Source of the DNA: Bacteroides sp. CAG:530
GTDB taxonomy: Bacteria; Bacteroidota; Bacteroidia; Bacteroidales; Bacteroidaceae
Length of the DNA stretch: 64,000 nucleotides
Direction: 5' to 3'
NCBI GenBank assembly: GCA_000434735.1
Contig: FR881275.1
Span: 58,141-122,140 of the forward strand
A program made the translations under genes and the position numbers. Numbering within the stretch: the first letter of the stretch is position 1; each line of letters opens with the position of its first letter. The notes below the pieces were generated by a model. The model was not told the origin of the DNA. It was given only the letters and a program-made list of their open reading frames with translations, and ran no database searches. Of this stretch, positions 37,738 through 45,713 are shown in pieces.

Positions 37738-38919
37738 TTAGAACTCGTAATTGAGGTAAGTTTCTATATCCTTGTCGCCACGTCCCGATACGGTTAGTAC
37801 CACTATATCTGTTGGCTTGAAGTTCATTTTCTGCAGTGCACCAAGTGCGTGAGCCGATTCCAACGCTGGTATAATACCTTCCAGTCTTGTCAATTCGAAT
37901 GCGGCGCGGATAGCCTCATCGTCGTTTATGGCAAGTACAGTAGCGCGGTGCTCGTGAGCAAGGTTGGCGTGCATCGGGCCTATTCCCGGATAATCCAAAC
38001 CTGCCGAAATTGAGTAAGGCTCTAAGATTTGTCCGTCTTCGTCTTGCATTACAAGAGTCTTAGAACCGTGAATGATGCCAAGCTTTCCAAGCTGAATTGT
38101 AGCTGCCGACAAGCCGCTGTCGATGCCTTTACCTCCCGCTTCGGCCAGTACTATCTTCACTCTTTCGTCATCTATGTAGTGGTAGATGGTTCCTGCAGCG
38201 TTGCTTCCGCCTCCTACGCACGCCATCAGATAGTCGGGATAGTCACGTCCTTCGTGCTCCATGAGCTGCTTCTTTATTTCCTCGCTGATAACCGACTGCA
38301 GGCGTGCCACCATATCGGGGTAGGGGTGCGGACCTACGGTAGAGCCTATCACGTAGTAAGTATCTTCTGGATGACAGCACCAGTCGCGTATAGCCTCGTT
38401 GGTAGCATCCTTCAGCGTCATGTTGCCCGATGTTACGGGGTGTACGGTAGCTCCCAGCATCTTCATTCTCTCTACGTTTACATGCTGACGTTCTACATCG
38501 GTTTTGCCCATGTAAACTATGCACTCCATGTTCATCAGCGCACATACGGTAGCTGTTGCCACGCCATGCTGTCCTGCTCCGGTTTCGGCTATGATACGCT
38601 TCTTGCCCATGCTTCTTGCCAGCAATACCTGACCTATGGCGTTGTTAATCTTATGCGCTCCAGTATGATTCAAATCCTCTCGTTTCAGATATATTTTGCA
38701 TCCGTATCGTTCTGATAATCTTTTCGCTAAGTAAAGTGGAGACGGACGTCCTACATAGTCGCGCAGCAACTGTGCAAATTCTTTCTTAAAATCTTCGCTT
38801 TCTAACACTTTCAGGTAAGAGTTCTTCAGTTCTTCTACACATCGGTGCAATATTTCGGGGATATATGCACCTCCGAAGTCGCCGTAAAATCCGTCTTTGT
38901 CTACTTGATAAGTTTTCAT
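37738..38919 (-). CDS. trpB: Tryptophan synthase beta chain
   Basis: A 393-residue PLP enzyme joining indole and serine. The PLP lysine is K90 in [14 protein letters not shown], the phosphate loop is [10 protein letters not shown], and the late [13 protein letters not shown] segment reads TVSGRGDKD. It is the first structural gene of the trp operon, far from trpA, as usual in Bacteroidota. It is preceded by an attenuator-type leader with its own peptide. Confidence 0.97.
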   Translation of the reverse strand: MKTYQVDKDGFYGDFGGAYIPEILHRCVEELKNSYLKVLESEDFKKEFAQLLRDYVGRPSPLYLAKRLSERYGCKIYLKREDLNHTGAHKINNAIGQVLLARSMGKKRIIAETGAGQHGVATATVCALMNMECIVYMGKTDVERQHVNVERMKMLGATVHPVTSGNMTLKDATNEAIRDWCCHPEDTYYVIGSTVGPHPYPDMVARLQSVISEEIKKQLMEHEGRDYPDYLMACVGGGSNAAGTIYHYIDDERVKIVLAEAGGKGIDSGLSAATIQLGKLGIIHGSKTLVMQDEDGQILEPYSISAGLDYPGIGPMHANLAHEHRATVLAINDDEAIRAAFELTRLEGIIPALESAHALGALQKMNFKPTDIVVLTVSGRGDKDIETYLNYEF

Positions 38920-38963
38920 TGTTATTTATATTTTTGTTTGTATTATAGTTTGCGTTATAAAAG

Positions 38964-38997
38964 AAAAGAGGCCGTCGTAAGTACGACAGCCTCTTTT
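38964..38997 (-). terminator. trp attenuator terminator
   Basis: On the minus strand AAAAGAGGCTGTCGT pairs with ACGACGGCCTCTTTT (15 bp with one T-G pair, loop ACTT), followed by CTTTTAT. It lies 44 bp before trpB and 49 bp after the leader-peptide stop. The leader contains a competing GTCGTAAG around the peptide stop codon that is complementary to CTTACGAC in this terminator, giving an alternative fold. Confidence 0.85.
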
Positions 38998-39045
38998 GAA
39001 TTTTATACTGAATGAATCACATATAACCATACGACTGATGTTCCC

Positions 39046-39108
39046 TTACGACCTTTTGAGTTGCAAGCGACGCCACCAGAAATAAGTATGATTCATTATC
39101 GATTTCAT
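39046..39108 (-). CDS. trpL: trp operon leader peptide with tandem Trp codons
   Basis: A 20-codon frame on the minus strand reads MKSIMNHTYFWWRRLQLKRS and stops at 39048-39046. The adjacent TGG TGG codons are at 39078-39073. It lies between a strong promoter and a terminator upstream of trpB. A second in-frame ATG at 39096 would give 16 residues. AATGAATCA at 39089-39097 (minus strand) can pair with TGATTCATT from 39011-39019, so a ribosome stalled on the Trp codons would change leader folding. This is the design of transcription attenuation known from enteric trp operons; that it works the same way here is inference. Confidence 0.88.
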   Translation of the reverse strand: MKSIMNHTYFWWRRLQLKRS

Positions 39109-39132
39109 TGTTCTTGTTTTTAAATTCACAGG

Positions 39133-39163
39133 CAAATGTAGAGATTATATTTTATATTGCAAA
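39133..39163 (-). promoter_or_regulatory. Promoter of the trp operon
   Basis: The minus strand has TTTG (39163-39160), a 19-nt spacer and TACATTTG (39140-39133), close to the ideal Bacteroides promoter. Transcription should start near 39126, giving a leader of about 200 nt. The rest of this 448-bp gap (39164-39367) is AT-rich upstream DNA of the DUF308 gene; nothing else was seen in it. Confidence 0.8.
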
Positions 39164-39367
39164 TGAAAACGAACTTTTTTATTCATTTTAACGGAAAAAA
39201 GTCGCTGTGGCTTTCTTATTGTTATATAATAAGGAGAAGGTATTAATTTGATATTAAAAAGACTTCTCTGCTAAATAATCGTCACCCGATAGTGCGTGTA
39301 TGGAAATAAATGCATAAATTCGTGATGACAATGATAGAAGTTTAACTGTTTTATAATATTAGTTTAT

Positions 39368-39970
39368 ATGAAATCATTTAATAATTACTCGCTTATTAGT
39401 AGCCTATGCTCGTTGGCAGTCGGCATATTGTTGGTAGCTATGCCCGGTGTGGCAGCTGTTTACTTGGTTATAACCATCGGTATGTTATTCATGATACCCG
39501 GTTTGGTAGGAGTAGCAACTTATCTCATGGCGTTGCGTCGTGGCGAAACCAGCAGTCACAGCTTGTTCCCGTTAGTAGCCGTTGGTAGTATTCTGTTTGG
39601 TCTTTGGCTGATTATTATGCCGAACTTCTTTATTGAGGTAATCATGTACATCCTAGGAGTTTTGCTGGTATTGGCAGGATTGAATCAGCTTGCCGCTTTT
39701 GTATCGGCACGTACTTATACCACCGTTCCGTTAGGATGGTACATCATTCCGGTACTGGTTTTCATAGCCGGACTTGTAATTCTCTTTAACCCGTTCGACG
39801 CAGCCGAACTACCATTCATAGTTTTAGGCTCGGCCTTCATAGTTTACTCTCTTACCGATTTGATTCGTCTCTTCAAATACCGTAAACGCACAGAAGACAT
39901 TCAAGAAGCAGAAGAAGTTAAAGACGATAAAGAGGTAAAGAAAATAGAAGAAAATAAAGAGGCGAAATAA
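39368..39970 (+). CDS. DUF308 (HdeD-like) membrane protein
   Basis: A 200-residue protein with about five or six membrane segments between residues 10 and 165, arranged as the repeated hairpins of the HdeD/DUF308 family (AVGILLVAMPGVAAVYLVITIG, split; AVGSILFGLWLIIMPNFF; IPVLVFIAGLVILFNPFDA). The last 35 residues are a charged Glu/Lys tail. Function is unknown; HdeD of E. coli is linked to acid resistance. It converges on the AraC gene across a shared hairpin. Confidence 0.85.
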   Translation: MKSFNNYSLISSLCSLAVGILLVAMPGVAAVYLVITIGMLFMIPGLVGVATYLMALRRGETSSHSLFPLVAVGSILFGLWLIIMPNFFIEVIMYILGVLLVLAGLNQLAAFVSARTYTTVPLGWYIIPVLVFIAGLVILFNPFDAAELPFIVLGSAFIVYSLTDLIRLFKYRKRTEDIQEAEEVKDDKEVKKIEENKEAK

Positions 39971-39978
39971 AAACAAAA

Positions 39979-40010
39979 AAATATGGAATAGCAACCGCTA
40001 TTCCATATTT
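39979..40010 (-). terminator. Terminator overlapping the end of the AraC gene
   Basis: AAATATGGAATAGC pairs perfectly with GCTATTCCATATTT (14 bp, 4-nt loop AACC). On the minus strand it is followed by seven T. The right arm contains the last codons and stop (40000-39998) of the AraC gene, so the coding end doubles as the terminator. It can also stop the converging DUF308 transcript. Confidence 0.85.
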
Positions 40011-40849
40011 CTGAATTGCTTGGGCGACATGCCCGTATATCTTTTAAAATACTTTCCGAAAAACGAAATATCCGGGAAATTCAGCGAATATGCTATCTCC
40101 TGAATAGTAAGTTCCGTACTCTTAAGCTTAGCCTGCGCATCTCTTATCACGAACGAAGAAATAATATCAGTCAACGTCTTTCCCGTAGTCTTCTTAATGG
40201 TAGTACTAAGATGCTGCGGCGAGAGATGCATCTTATCGGCATAGAAAGAAATACTTCTTTCGGTTTTATAATTATCGATTATAATTTTTACCAAGTCCTT
40301 CACTATTTCCTCATTGCGGTTATAGTGAACCTTATTATCGATACCATTGTTCTGCTTGCTTAGGTTTCCTACCGCCATGATAAACTGTACACAGATAGTC
40401 TGTGCCTGCTCGCCTTGTAAAAAATCGTCTAGCTTGCTGGCCTTTATCAGCACCTTGAAATAGTCGATGAAAACAGAAAAAGCATTATCTTCAAGCTTTA
40501 TAACCGGTCTTTCGAATAATAAGGGAGCATACTTTATAGCTCTTGTAAACAGCATAGGGTTCTCCGCTAACTTTCTATCAAATCCGGCAAAAGCGAAGCG
40601 GCAGTCGGGACTAGCATCAGTGATGCAGAAAAAATGCCCCGGGAAAATCATGGCGATGCAGTTTTTTGTAATCTCAAATTTGTGCAAATGTATAGTTACG
40701 GTGCAACTTCCTTGCATACATAGCAAGAAAAGGCAGCCGGGCATTTCTTCTGCTTTTGAGAACAATGATTTTATGTTGCCTATCAAGTCGAAACCTACTA
40801 TGAAGTCTTTGTCGGTAGGCAAGTGGTTTAGTGAAGTTGTTCTTCTCAT
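39998..40849 (-). CDS. AraC-family transcriptional regulator
   Basis: A 283-residue regulator. The N-terminal 150 residues form a cupin-like sensing domain (GCLFLLCMQGSCTVTIHLHKF region). The C-terminal pair of helix-turn-helix motifs covers about 180-283 (ISFYADKMHLSPQHLSTTIK; IQEIAYSLNFPDISFFGKYF; TGMSPKQFRN). No target or ligand is evident. It has its own well-formed promoter and stands alone between convergent and divergent neighbours. Confidence 0.9.
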   Translation of the reverse strand: MRRTTSLNHLPTDKDFIVGFDLIGNIKSLFSKAEEMPGCLFLLCMQGSCTVTIHLHKFEITKNCIAMIFPGHFFCITDASPDCRFAFAGFDRKLAENPMLFTRAIKYAPLLFERPVIKLEDNAFSVFIDYFKVLIKASKLDDFLQGEQAQTICVQFIMAVGNLSKQNNGIDNKVHYNRNEEIVKDLVKIIIDNYKTERSISFYADKMHLSPQHLSTTIKKTTGKTLTDIISSFVIRDAQAKLKSTELTIQEIAYSLNFPDISFFGKYFKRYTGMSPKQFRNME

Positions 40850-40878
40850 TATTTTTCTGAGTCCTTTTTAATATTCTA

Positions 40879-40910
40879 CAAAAATAACTTTTTAGTCATT
40901 AACTTCCAAA
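40879..40910 (-). promoter_or_regulatory. Promoter of the AraC gene
   Basis: The minus strand reads TTTG (40910-40907), 20 nt, then TATTTTTG (40886-40879), an exact match to the Bacteroides consensus, 30 bp before the start codon. Confidence 0.75.
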
Positions 40911-40966
40911 CAATGGATAATTGAAAAAATAGTTAAGGAAGCATGTCGTAGTAAATATAGAATGCG

Positions 40967-40974
40967 TATTTTTG
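40967..40974 (+). promoter_or_regulatory. Probable promoter of the metallo-hydrolase gene
   Basis: TATTTTTG fits the -7 consensus 23 bp before the start at 40998. No -33 TTTG is obvious. Confidence 0.45.
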
Positions 40975-40997
40975 CGCTGAATGTATAATGAACAGAA

Positions 40998-41774
40998 ATG
41001 AAAATTACGATATTAGGAAGCGGAACTTCTACAGGAGTGCCGCAGGTAGGATGCCAGTGTGAGGTGTGTACCAGCCACGACCCGCACGATAAGCGTTTGC
41101 GTTGTTCGGGATTGGTAGAAGTAAACGGAGTGCGTATTCTCATAGACTGCGGACCCGACTTTAGGGAACAATGTTTGCGCCTGCCCGAATTCGGCCCCAT
41201 AGACGGAGTGCTGATAACCCACGAACACTACGACCACGTAGGAGGTCTGGACGATCTTCGTCCGTTCTGCGCATTACGCAGTGTTCCGGTATATGCAGAA
41301 GACTTCGTGGCGCAGAGACTGATGACCCGTATGCCATATTGTTTTACGGAGCATCCGTATCCGGGCGTTCCAAGCATCCCCATGAGTAAGATAGAACCGT
41401 TCAAGCCATTTACCGTATCAAGTATGGACGGTCATTCTGTAGAAGTGATGCCGTTTAGAGTGATGCACGGCAAGCTCCCTATCCTTGGATATCGTATAGG
41501 CGATATGGCATGGATAACCGATATGCTTACCATGCCCGAAGAAACGTACGCTTACCTCGATGGACTGAAAGTCTTGGTAATGAACGCCCTGAGAATTACT
41601 CCGCACTGGACACACCAATCGCTCGATGAGGCTTTGCAGCAAGCCAAGCGCATCAGTGCACGCCAAACCTGCTTCGTACATATGAGTCATCAGATGGGAC
41701 TTCATGCCGAAGTGCAGAAACAATTGCCAGAAAACATTGCGTTAGCTTACGATGGCATGACTATAGAGTACTGA
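40998..41774 (+). CDS. Metallo-beta-lactamase-fold hydrolase (PhnP-like)
   Basis: A 258-residue MBL-fold phosphodiesterase-like protein. It starts with LGSGTSTGVPQVGCQC and has the metal motif H75-x-H77-x-D79-H80 in LITHEHYDHVGGLDDLRPF, with later His ligands in FRVMHGKLPILGY and CFVHMSHQMGLHAE. The TSTGVP opening is shared with PhnP and cyclic-nucleotide phosphodiesterases. No phosphonate genes are nearby, so the substrate is open. It ends 7 bp from the converging nth gene. Confidence 0.88.
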   Translation: MKITILGSGTSTGVPQVGCQCEVCTSHDPHDKRLRCSGLVEVNGVRILIDCGPDFREQCLRLPEFGPIDGVLITHEHYDHVGGLDDLRPFCALRSVPVYAEDFVAQRLMTRMPYCFTEHPYPGVPSIPMSKIEPFKPFTVSSMDGHSVEVMPFRVMHGKLPILGYRIGDMAWITDMLTMPEETYAYLDGLKVLVMNALRITPHWTHQSLDEALQQAKRISARQTCFVHMSHQMGLHAEVQKQLPENIALAYDGMTIEY

Positions 41775-41781
41775 TTGCGTG

Positions 41782-42429
41782 TCAGCCCAACTTTGCCTTT
41801 AGCGAATCCTTGCAGATGCCGTTCAGTCCGCATTCCGCACATTTGGGCGAGCGTGCGGTACATACATATCTGCCGTGAAGAATGAGCCAATGATGCGCTA
41901 TGGGGATAAGGCTTTCGGGGATGTATTTCACCAACTCCTTCTCTGTAGCCAATGGGGTAGTGCAACTGGGCGGCACTAATCCGATGCGGTGGCTTACTCT
42001 GAAAACATGCGTATCTACAGCCATTGTAGCTTTGTTGAACACTACGCTTTGTATCACGTTAGCCGTTTTTCGTCCTACTCCCGGTAGCTTTATGAGGTCT
42101 TCCAGTGTGTCTGGCACTTGCCCTCCGAAATCGCTTACCAGCATCTTGGCCATACCCACCAAGTGTTTCGATTTATTGTTGGGATAGCTCACGCTGTGTA
42201 TATATTCAAACATCACTTCGGGCGTGCTTTCTGCCATAGCCTCCGGTGTAGGGTAGTCGTGAAACAGCGGTGGAGTAATCATGTTTACCCGCTTGTCTGT
42301 GCATTGTGCGCTTAGTATCACCGCTACCAAAAGCTGAAACGGATTCTCGTAATGTAGTTCCGTCTCCGCTACCGGGAGAGCTTTTTGGAAATACTTTATT
42401 ACCTTGTTATATAGTTCTTTCTTTCTCAT
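41782..42429 (-). CDS. nth: Endonuclease III
   Basis: A 215-residue DNA glycosylase/AP lyase removing oxidised pyrimidines. The helix-hairpin-helix LPGVGRKTANVI holds catalytic K121, and D139 is in AVDTHVFRV. The four [4Fe-4S] cysteines are C190, C197, C200 and C206 (C-x6-C-x2-C-x5-C). All key residues align with E. coli K120 and D138. It is followed upstream on the same strand by corA, 40 bp away. Confidence 0.97.
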   Translation of the reverse strand: MRKKELYNKVIKYFQKALPVAETELHYENPFQLLVAVILSAQCTDKRVNMITPPLFHDYPTPEAMAESTPEVMFEYIHSVSYPNNKSKHLVGMAKMLVSDFGGQVPDTLEDLIKLPGVGRKTANVIQSVVFNKATMAVDTHVFRVSHRIGLVPPSCTTPLATEKELVKYIPESLIPIAHHWLILHGRYVCTARSPKCAECGLNGICKDSLKAKLG

Positions 42430-42469
42430 TTCTGTACGTGGTTTTTACTATGTGGATACGGCCGGTATC

Positions 42470-43519
42470 TTACTGCGGTTTGTACCATTTCTTTTTGCGG
42501 AAGTAGAGATAAATGCCTCCTGCCACAAGTGCCATCAGCAGCCATGCGAACAGATATCCGTACTTCCAGTCAAGCTCGGGCATGTAACGGTAGTTCATTC
42601 CCCATATACCTGCCAGGAATGTCAGCGGAATGAATATTACTGAAACGATGGTGAGTTGCCGCATGATATTGTTCATGCGTCGGTCGTTGTTAGATAGATA
42701 CAAGTCCACCAGTGCTGTAATCATGTCCCGGCATACGTCGAGGGTTTGCAATACAAACTGCAGATGGTCATTCACATCATTAAAGAACGGCAGACTGTTT
42801 TTGTGGAGTATGGCACTGTCAGTATGAAGCAACTTGTTTATTTGCTCCTTCAGCGGCAAGATACTCTTCTTGATAAGTCTGTAGTTTCGTCTGTAAGCCT
42901 GAATGCTGTCTATGCCCGGAGTATTGTTTTCGTCGGGCGATAAAAGCAGCTCCTCCAAATCATCCAACTCGTCTTCCATATCCGTCAATATAGACATGAA
43001 GCTGGCCATCACACTGTTCAGAATCACACTGAGCAAGAAATCCGATTGTCGGTTTCTTATCTTCAGTACATTCTTGTCGATAGCTTTAACAATATCGCCG
43101 AAGAAATCGGTATCTACTTCGCTAAACGTAATCAGGAAATTGCCCCCTTGCACTATGCTCAATTGCTGAGGCTCGTAGTGACCATCCTTTCCCTTTGACA
43201 ATAATTTCAGTATGATGATATTATAATTCTCCCGCTCCTCTATCTTGGTAAGATGATTGGCGTTCAGAATATCCTGCGTGATAAGGAAATCGATGCCGAA
43301 GTGTCGGCACACCTGCTGCACGCATTCAGCGTTTTGCAGTCCGTGCACCTGAATCCAATTTATGGCCCCCGCGTTCATGAAGTCCGTCAGTTCATCAATA
43401 CTCTTTCCGTTGTGGCACGTCATGCCGTTACCGTTGTATGTACACAGATGCAGATGGGTGGGAGTCTTGCTCTCGCCCGTATACTTTACCTGTTCGCTAA
43501 GTAGATTATTTGTAGCCAT
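42470..43519 (-). CDS. corA: CorA-family magnesium/cobalt transporter
   Basis: A 349-residue divalent cation channel. A long cytoplasmic funnel domain (1-285) rich in charged helices is followed by two C-terminal membrane segments. The selectivity motif GMN follows the first of them (FLAGIWGMNYRYMPEL), and the chain ends in a basic tail (FRKKKWYKPQ). Length is normal. It is transcribed towards nth. Confidence 0.94.
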   Translation of the reverse strand: MATNNLLSEQVKYTGESKTPTHLHLCTYNGNGMTCHNGKSIDELTDFMNAGAINWIQVHGLQNAECVQQVCRHFGIDFLITQDILNANHLTKIEERENYNIIILKLLSKGKDGHYEPQQLSIVQGGNFLITFSEVDTDFFGDIVKAIDKNVLKIRNRQSDFLLSVILNSVMASFMSILTDMEDELDDLEELLLSPDENNTPGIDSIQAYRRNYRLIKKSILPLKEQINKLLHTDSAILHKNSLPFFNDVNDHLQFVLQTLDVCRDMITALVDLYLSNNDRRMNNIMRQLTIVSVIFIPLTFLAGIWGMNYRYMPELDWKYGYLFAWLLMALVAGGIYLYFRKKKWYKPQ

Positions 43520-43556
43520 ACTATATAGTTTGCCTCGCGTTCGATATTGTTGCCTA

Positions 43557-43564
43557 CAAATTTA
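43557..43564 (-). promoter_or_regulatory. Probable corA promoter, -7 element TAAATTTG
   Basis: The minus strand reads TAAATTTG 37 bp before the corA start. A -33 TTTG is not clear. The rest of the 348-bp gap to rhaD (43520-43867) holds a terminator and a short 22-nt repeat array; 43565-43729 shows nothing recognisable. Confidence 0.45.
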
Positions 43565-43729
43565 TGCTTTTCTTTTTTATCATGGTAAGGTATGGTGGGG
43601 TTTCTTTTTTGGGGAAAGTATTTTGTATGGGTACTTGTATGGATGTCATAATAAGGTGCAATGGTTCGAAAAGAGAATTAAATTCTGTAATTTTATTAAA
43701 CATTGATTTATGCTCTTAACACACATGAA

Positions 43730-43768
43730 AAAAGAATGCGAGCCGTAAAAAACTACTCGCATTCTTTT
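43730..43768 (-). terminator. Terminator of the rhamnose operon
   Basis: AAAAGAATGCGAG and CTCGCATTCTTTT pair perfectly (13 bp, 13-nt loop). On the minus strand the hairpin runs into six T. It lies about 100 bp past the rhaD stop. Its upstream arm is also a unit of the 22-nt repeat array at 43755-43820. Confidence 0.85.
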
Positions 43769-43820
43769 AGTTGACTCATTGCATTCTTTCACTTGAACCA
43801 TCGTATTGTTCTTTTCGCGA
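43755..43820. repeat. 22-nt-period intergenic repeat, three units
   Basis: Units start at 43755 (ACTCGCATTCTTTTAG), 43777 (CATTGCATTCTTTCACTTGA) and 43799 (CATCGTATTGTTC), each 22 nt apart. The joint TTGAACCATCGTATTGTT matches TTGAACCATCGCATTGTT of the array at 60795-60926 at 17 of 18 positions. It lies in the 3' untranslated part of the rha transcript, directly before and into its terminator. Confidence 0.65.
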
Positions 43821-43867
43821 ATTAACGTTGTTGTGCATGGTAACGTTAAATGCCTTTTATGGATAGC

Positions 43868-44662
43868 TTACAGATTGAATACCCTTTTAAGCTCATCCAT
43901 CTGTTCATCGCTCATGCCCTTGGGTACAAAGCCCATAGAGCATGCTGACTCGTAAATCTTGGCAGACTTGGTGAAGGTGTCTATCATATCGAAAGCCTCT
44001 ATCAAATCTTCGCCTACAGCTACAACACCATGCTTTTCCCACATCACCACATCATATTCATCGAGCTGTTTGATGGTTTCTTCGGCAAGAATTACTGAAC
44101 CGGGCAATTGATATCGAGCTATACCCAATCCCTTGGGACAGAATGCACGTGTTTCTGGAATCATGCTCCAAAGCAATTTGCCCAAGACATCTTTCTCAAG
44201 AAAAGCCGGATTGTGAGTCATGGCTACCAATTCTATGGGATGCGTGTGTATCACCGCCTTGTTCTTACGGCCCTTGCCGATGAGATAATCGTGTATCATA
44301 AGGTGTGAAGGCAATTCGGAAGTCGGGCGTATATACTCTTCTGCCACGATGTCATAACTTGTTCCGTCGTCCGAAATACGGATGATAGACATGTTCTTCA
44401 TGGGTTGGGAATGCACGTAACGCATTCTCTTTCCGGTGCCTGTAACCAGAAAATAATTGTTACATAAGTTCTTTACCTGCTGAGGTAAGGTGATAGAGTC
44501 GCCCAGCGGCTTGAGTGCAGTGATAGATTCATCTACAATGTCGGTGATGTTGTAAGAAATGTTACCACCATTGCGTTCTGCCCATCCACGTTCCCAAAGG
44601 TAGCCGGCTACTTCGGCTATCTGCGAAATAATTTCCGAAATTGAATCGTTATAATTCATCAT
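43868..44662 (-). CDS. rhaD: Rhamnulose-1-phosphate aldolase
   Basis: A 264-residue class II zinc aldolase cleaving L-rhamnulose 1-phosphate to dihydroxyacetone phosphate and L-lactaldehyde. The start region has WAERNGGNISYN, the zinc ligands are in the H-x-H of VIHTHPIELVAM and the later WEKHGVVAVG, and SSELPSH-type phosphate contacts read RPTSELPSHL. It is the last gene of rhaB-A-T-D and is followed by a strong terminator. No lactaldehyde reductase gene follows. Confidence 0.96.
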   Translation of the reverse strand: MMNYNDSISEIISQIAEVAGYLWERGWAERNGGNISYNITDIVDESITALKPLGDSITLPQQVKNLCNNYFLVTGTGKRMRYVHSQPMKNMSIIRISDDGTSYDIVAEEYIRPTSELPSHLMIHDYLIGKGRKNKAVIHTHPIELVAMTHNPAFLEKDVLGKLLWSMIPETRAFCPKGLGIARYQLPGSVILAEETIKQLDEYDVVMWEKHGVVAVGEDLIEAFDMIDTFTKSAKIYESACSMGFVPKGMSDEQMDELKRVFNL

Positions 44663-44676
44663 AATAATATGTTAGC

Positions 44677-45708
44677 TTATCCCTGCATTAATGAAGGGAA
44701 AAAGATTGAAAATATCAATATTAACAAGCCGATGCCTAAAGCCACTATCGTCTTACGGTCGGCACCTGCCCACTCGCGTAAGATTATTCCCCACAGATTA
44801 GAGAAAATCACGTTAAGCGACATCAGTATACTCCATGCGAATGCCATGAGTACAGGGCTATCGGTGAAGAAACTTTTGCCCATCTCTAAGCCGAAAAACT
44901 GCGAGTACCACAATACACCGGCAAGCATACAGAATAAAACGTTGTTTACAAATAACGACGGAGATACGCTAAAGTAAGCCTTAGTGGTTCCGTTTTTTAC
45001 GTTCTGCCATAGGCAGTATGCAGCGTTCGTAATAAATCCTCCTAAGGTGACTAACAGGATTACCGGCAATCCGGCGTATAGTGGGTTGACGCCTGCATTT
45101 AGAGCCGCCTCTTTAATGGGACTTCCGGCATCGAGACCCAAGGCGAAACATGCGCTCATCACACCGGCCAAAAGTGCCACTGCAAGCCCCTTTGTCAAGG
45201 CGAAGTCTTTCACTGCCGCTTGCTTTTCTTCGGCTGTCATAGACTGTGAGCGGAGTGAACCGCTGTAACCTATTACGGCAATGCCTGCCAGTGTGATGCA
45301 TACCCCAAGCAAAAGTACCAGACCGCTACCGTGAAGTAAGTCGGTTCCAGCCATCAGAGCCGGTAGCAGTGTTCCGAAAGCGGAGCAAGTACCAAGCGAG
45401 ATGGACTGACCCAGAGCTACGCCCAAATAGCGCATACTAAGACCGAACGTAAGTCCGCCTACTCCCCACAGCGCACCGTAAACGATGGATTGCAGTGCAC
45501 CTCCCGAAGATAGCAATGAGAATAGAGAACCATCGGACGGCACAGCCAACAGCGCACCTAAAAACGGAAATACCAACCAAGCGAAGACGCCTTGCACTAG
45601 CCAGAAGTTCTCCCATTCCCATGATTTGATTTTCTTGATGGGGACGTACGAACTAGACTGTCCGAAACTGCCTATAGATATGATGAGCAATCCTAACAAG
45701 ATATCCAT
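44677..45708 (-). CDS. rhaT: L-rhamnose/proton symporter
   Basis: A 343-residue inner-membrane sugar transporter with about ten membrane helices. The family is recognised from QSSSYVPIKKIKSWEWENFW near 15-35, SMRYLGVALGQSISLGTCSAFG, and the C-terminal ILMSLNVIFSNLWGIILREW. It lies 5 bp after rhaA and 14 bp before rhaD on the same transcript. Confidence 0.95.
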   Translation of the reverse strand: MDILLGLLIISIGSFGQSSSYVPIKKIKSWEWENFWLVQGVFAWLVFPFLGALLAVPSDGSLFSLLSSGGALQSIVYGALWGVGGLTFGLSMRYLGVALGQSISLGTCSAFGTLLPALMAGTDLLHGSGLVLLLGVCITLAGIAVIGYSGSLRSQSMTAEEKQAAVKDFALTKGLAVALLAGVMSACFALGLDAGSPIKEAALNAGVNPLYAGLPVILLVTLGGFITNAAYCLWQNVKNGTTKAYFSVSPSLFVNNVLFCMLAGVLWYSQFFGLEMGKSFFTDSPVLMAFAWSILMSLNVIFSNLWGIILREWAGADRKTIVALGIGLLILIFSIFFPSLMQG

Positions 45709-45713
45709 AACCG

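Noticed and set aside
38029..38715. 228-codon open frame antisense to trpB
   Set aside because: It mirrors a highly conserved gene and has no motif of its own.
43362..43706. 114-codon plus-strand frame running from corA into the gap
   Set aside because: Most of it is antisense to corA and the tail is AT-rich with no start signal or similarity.
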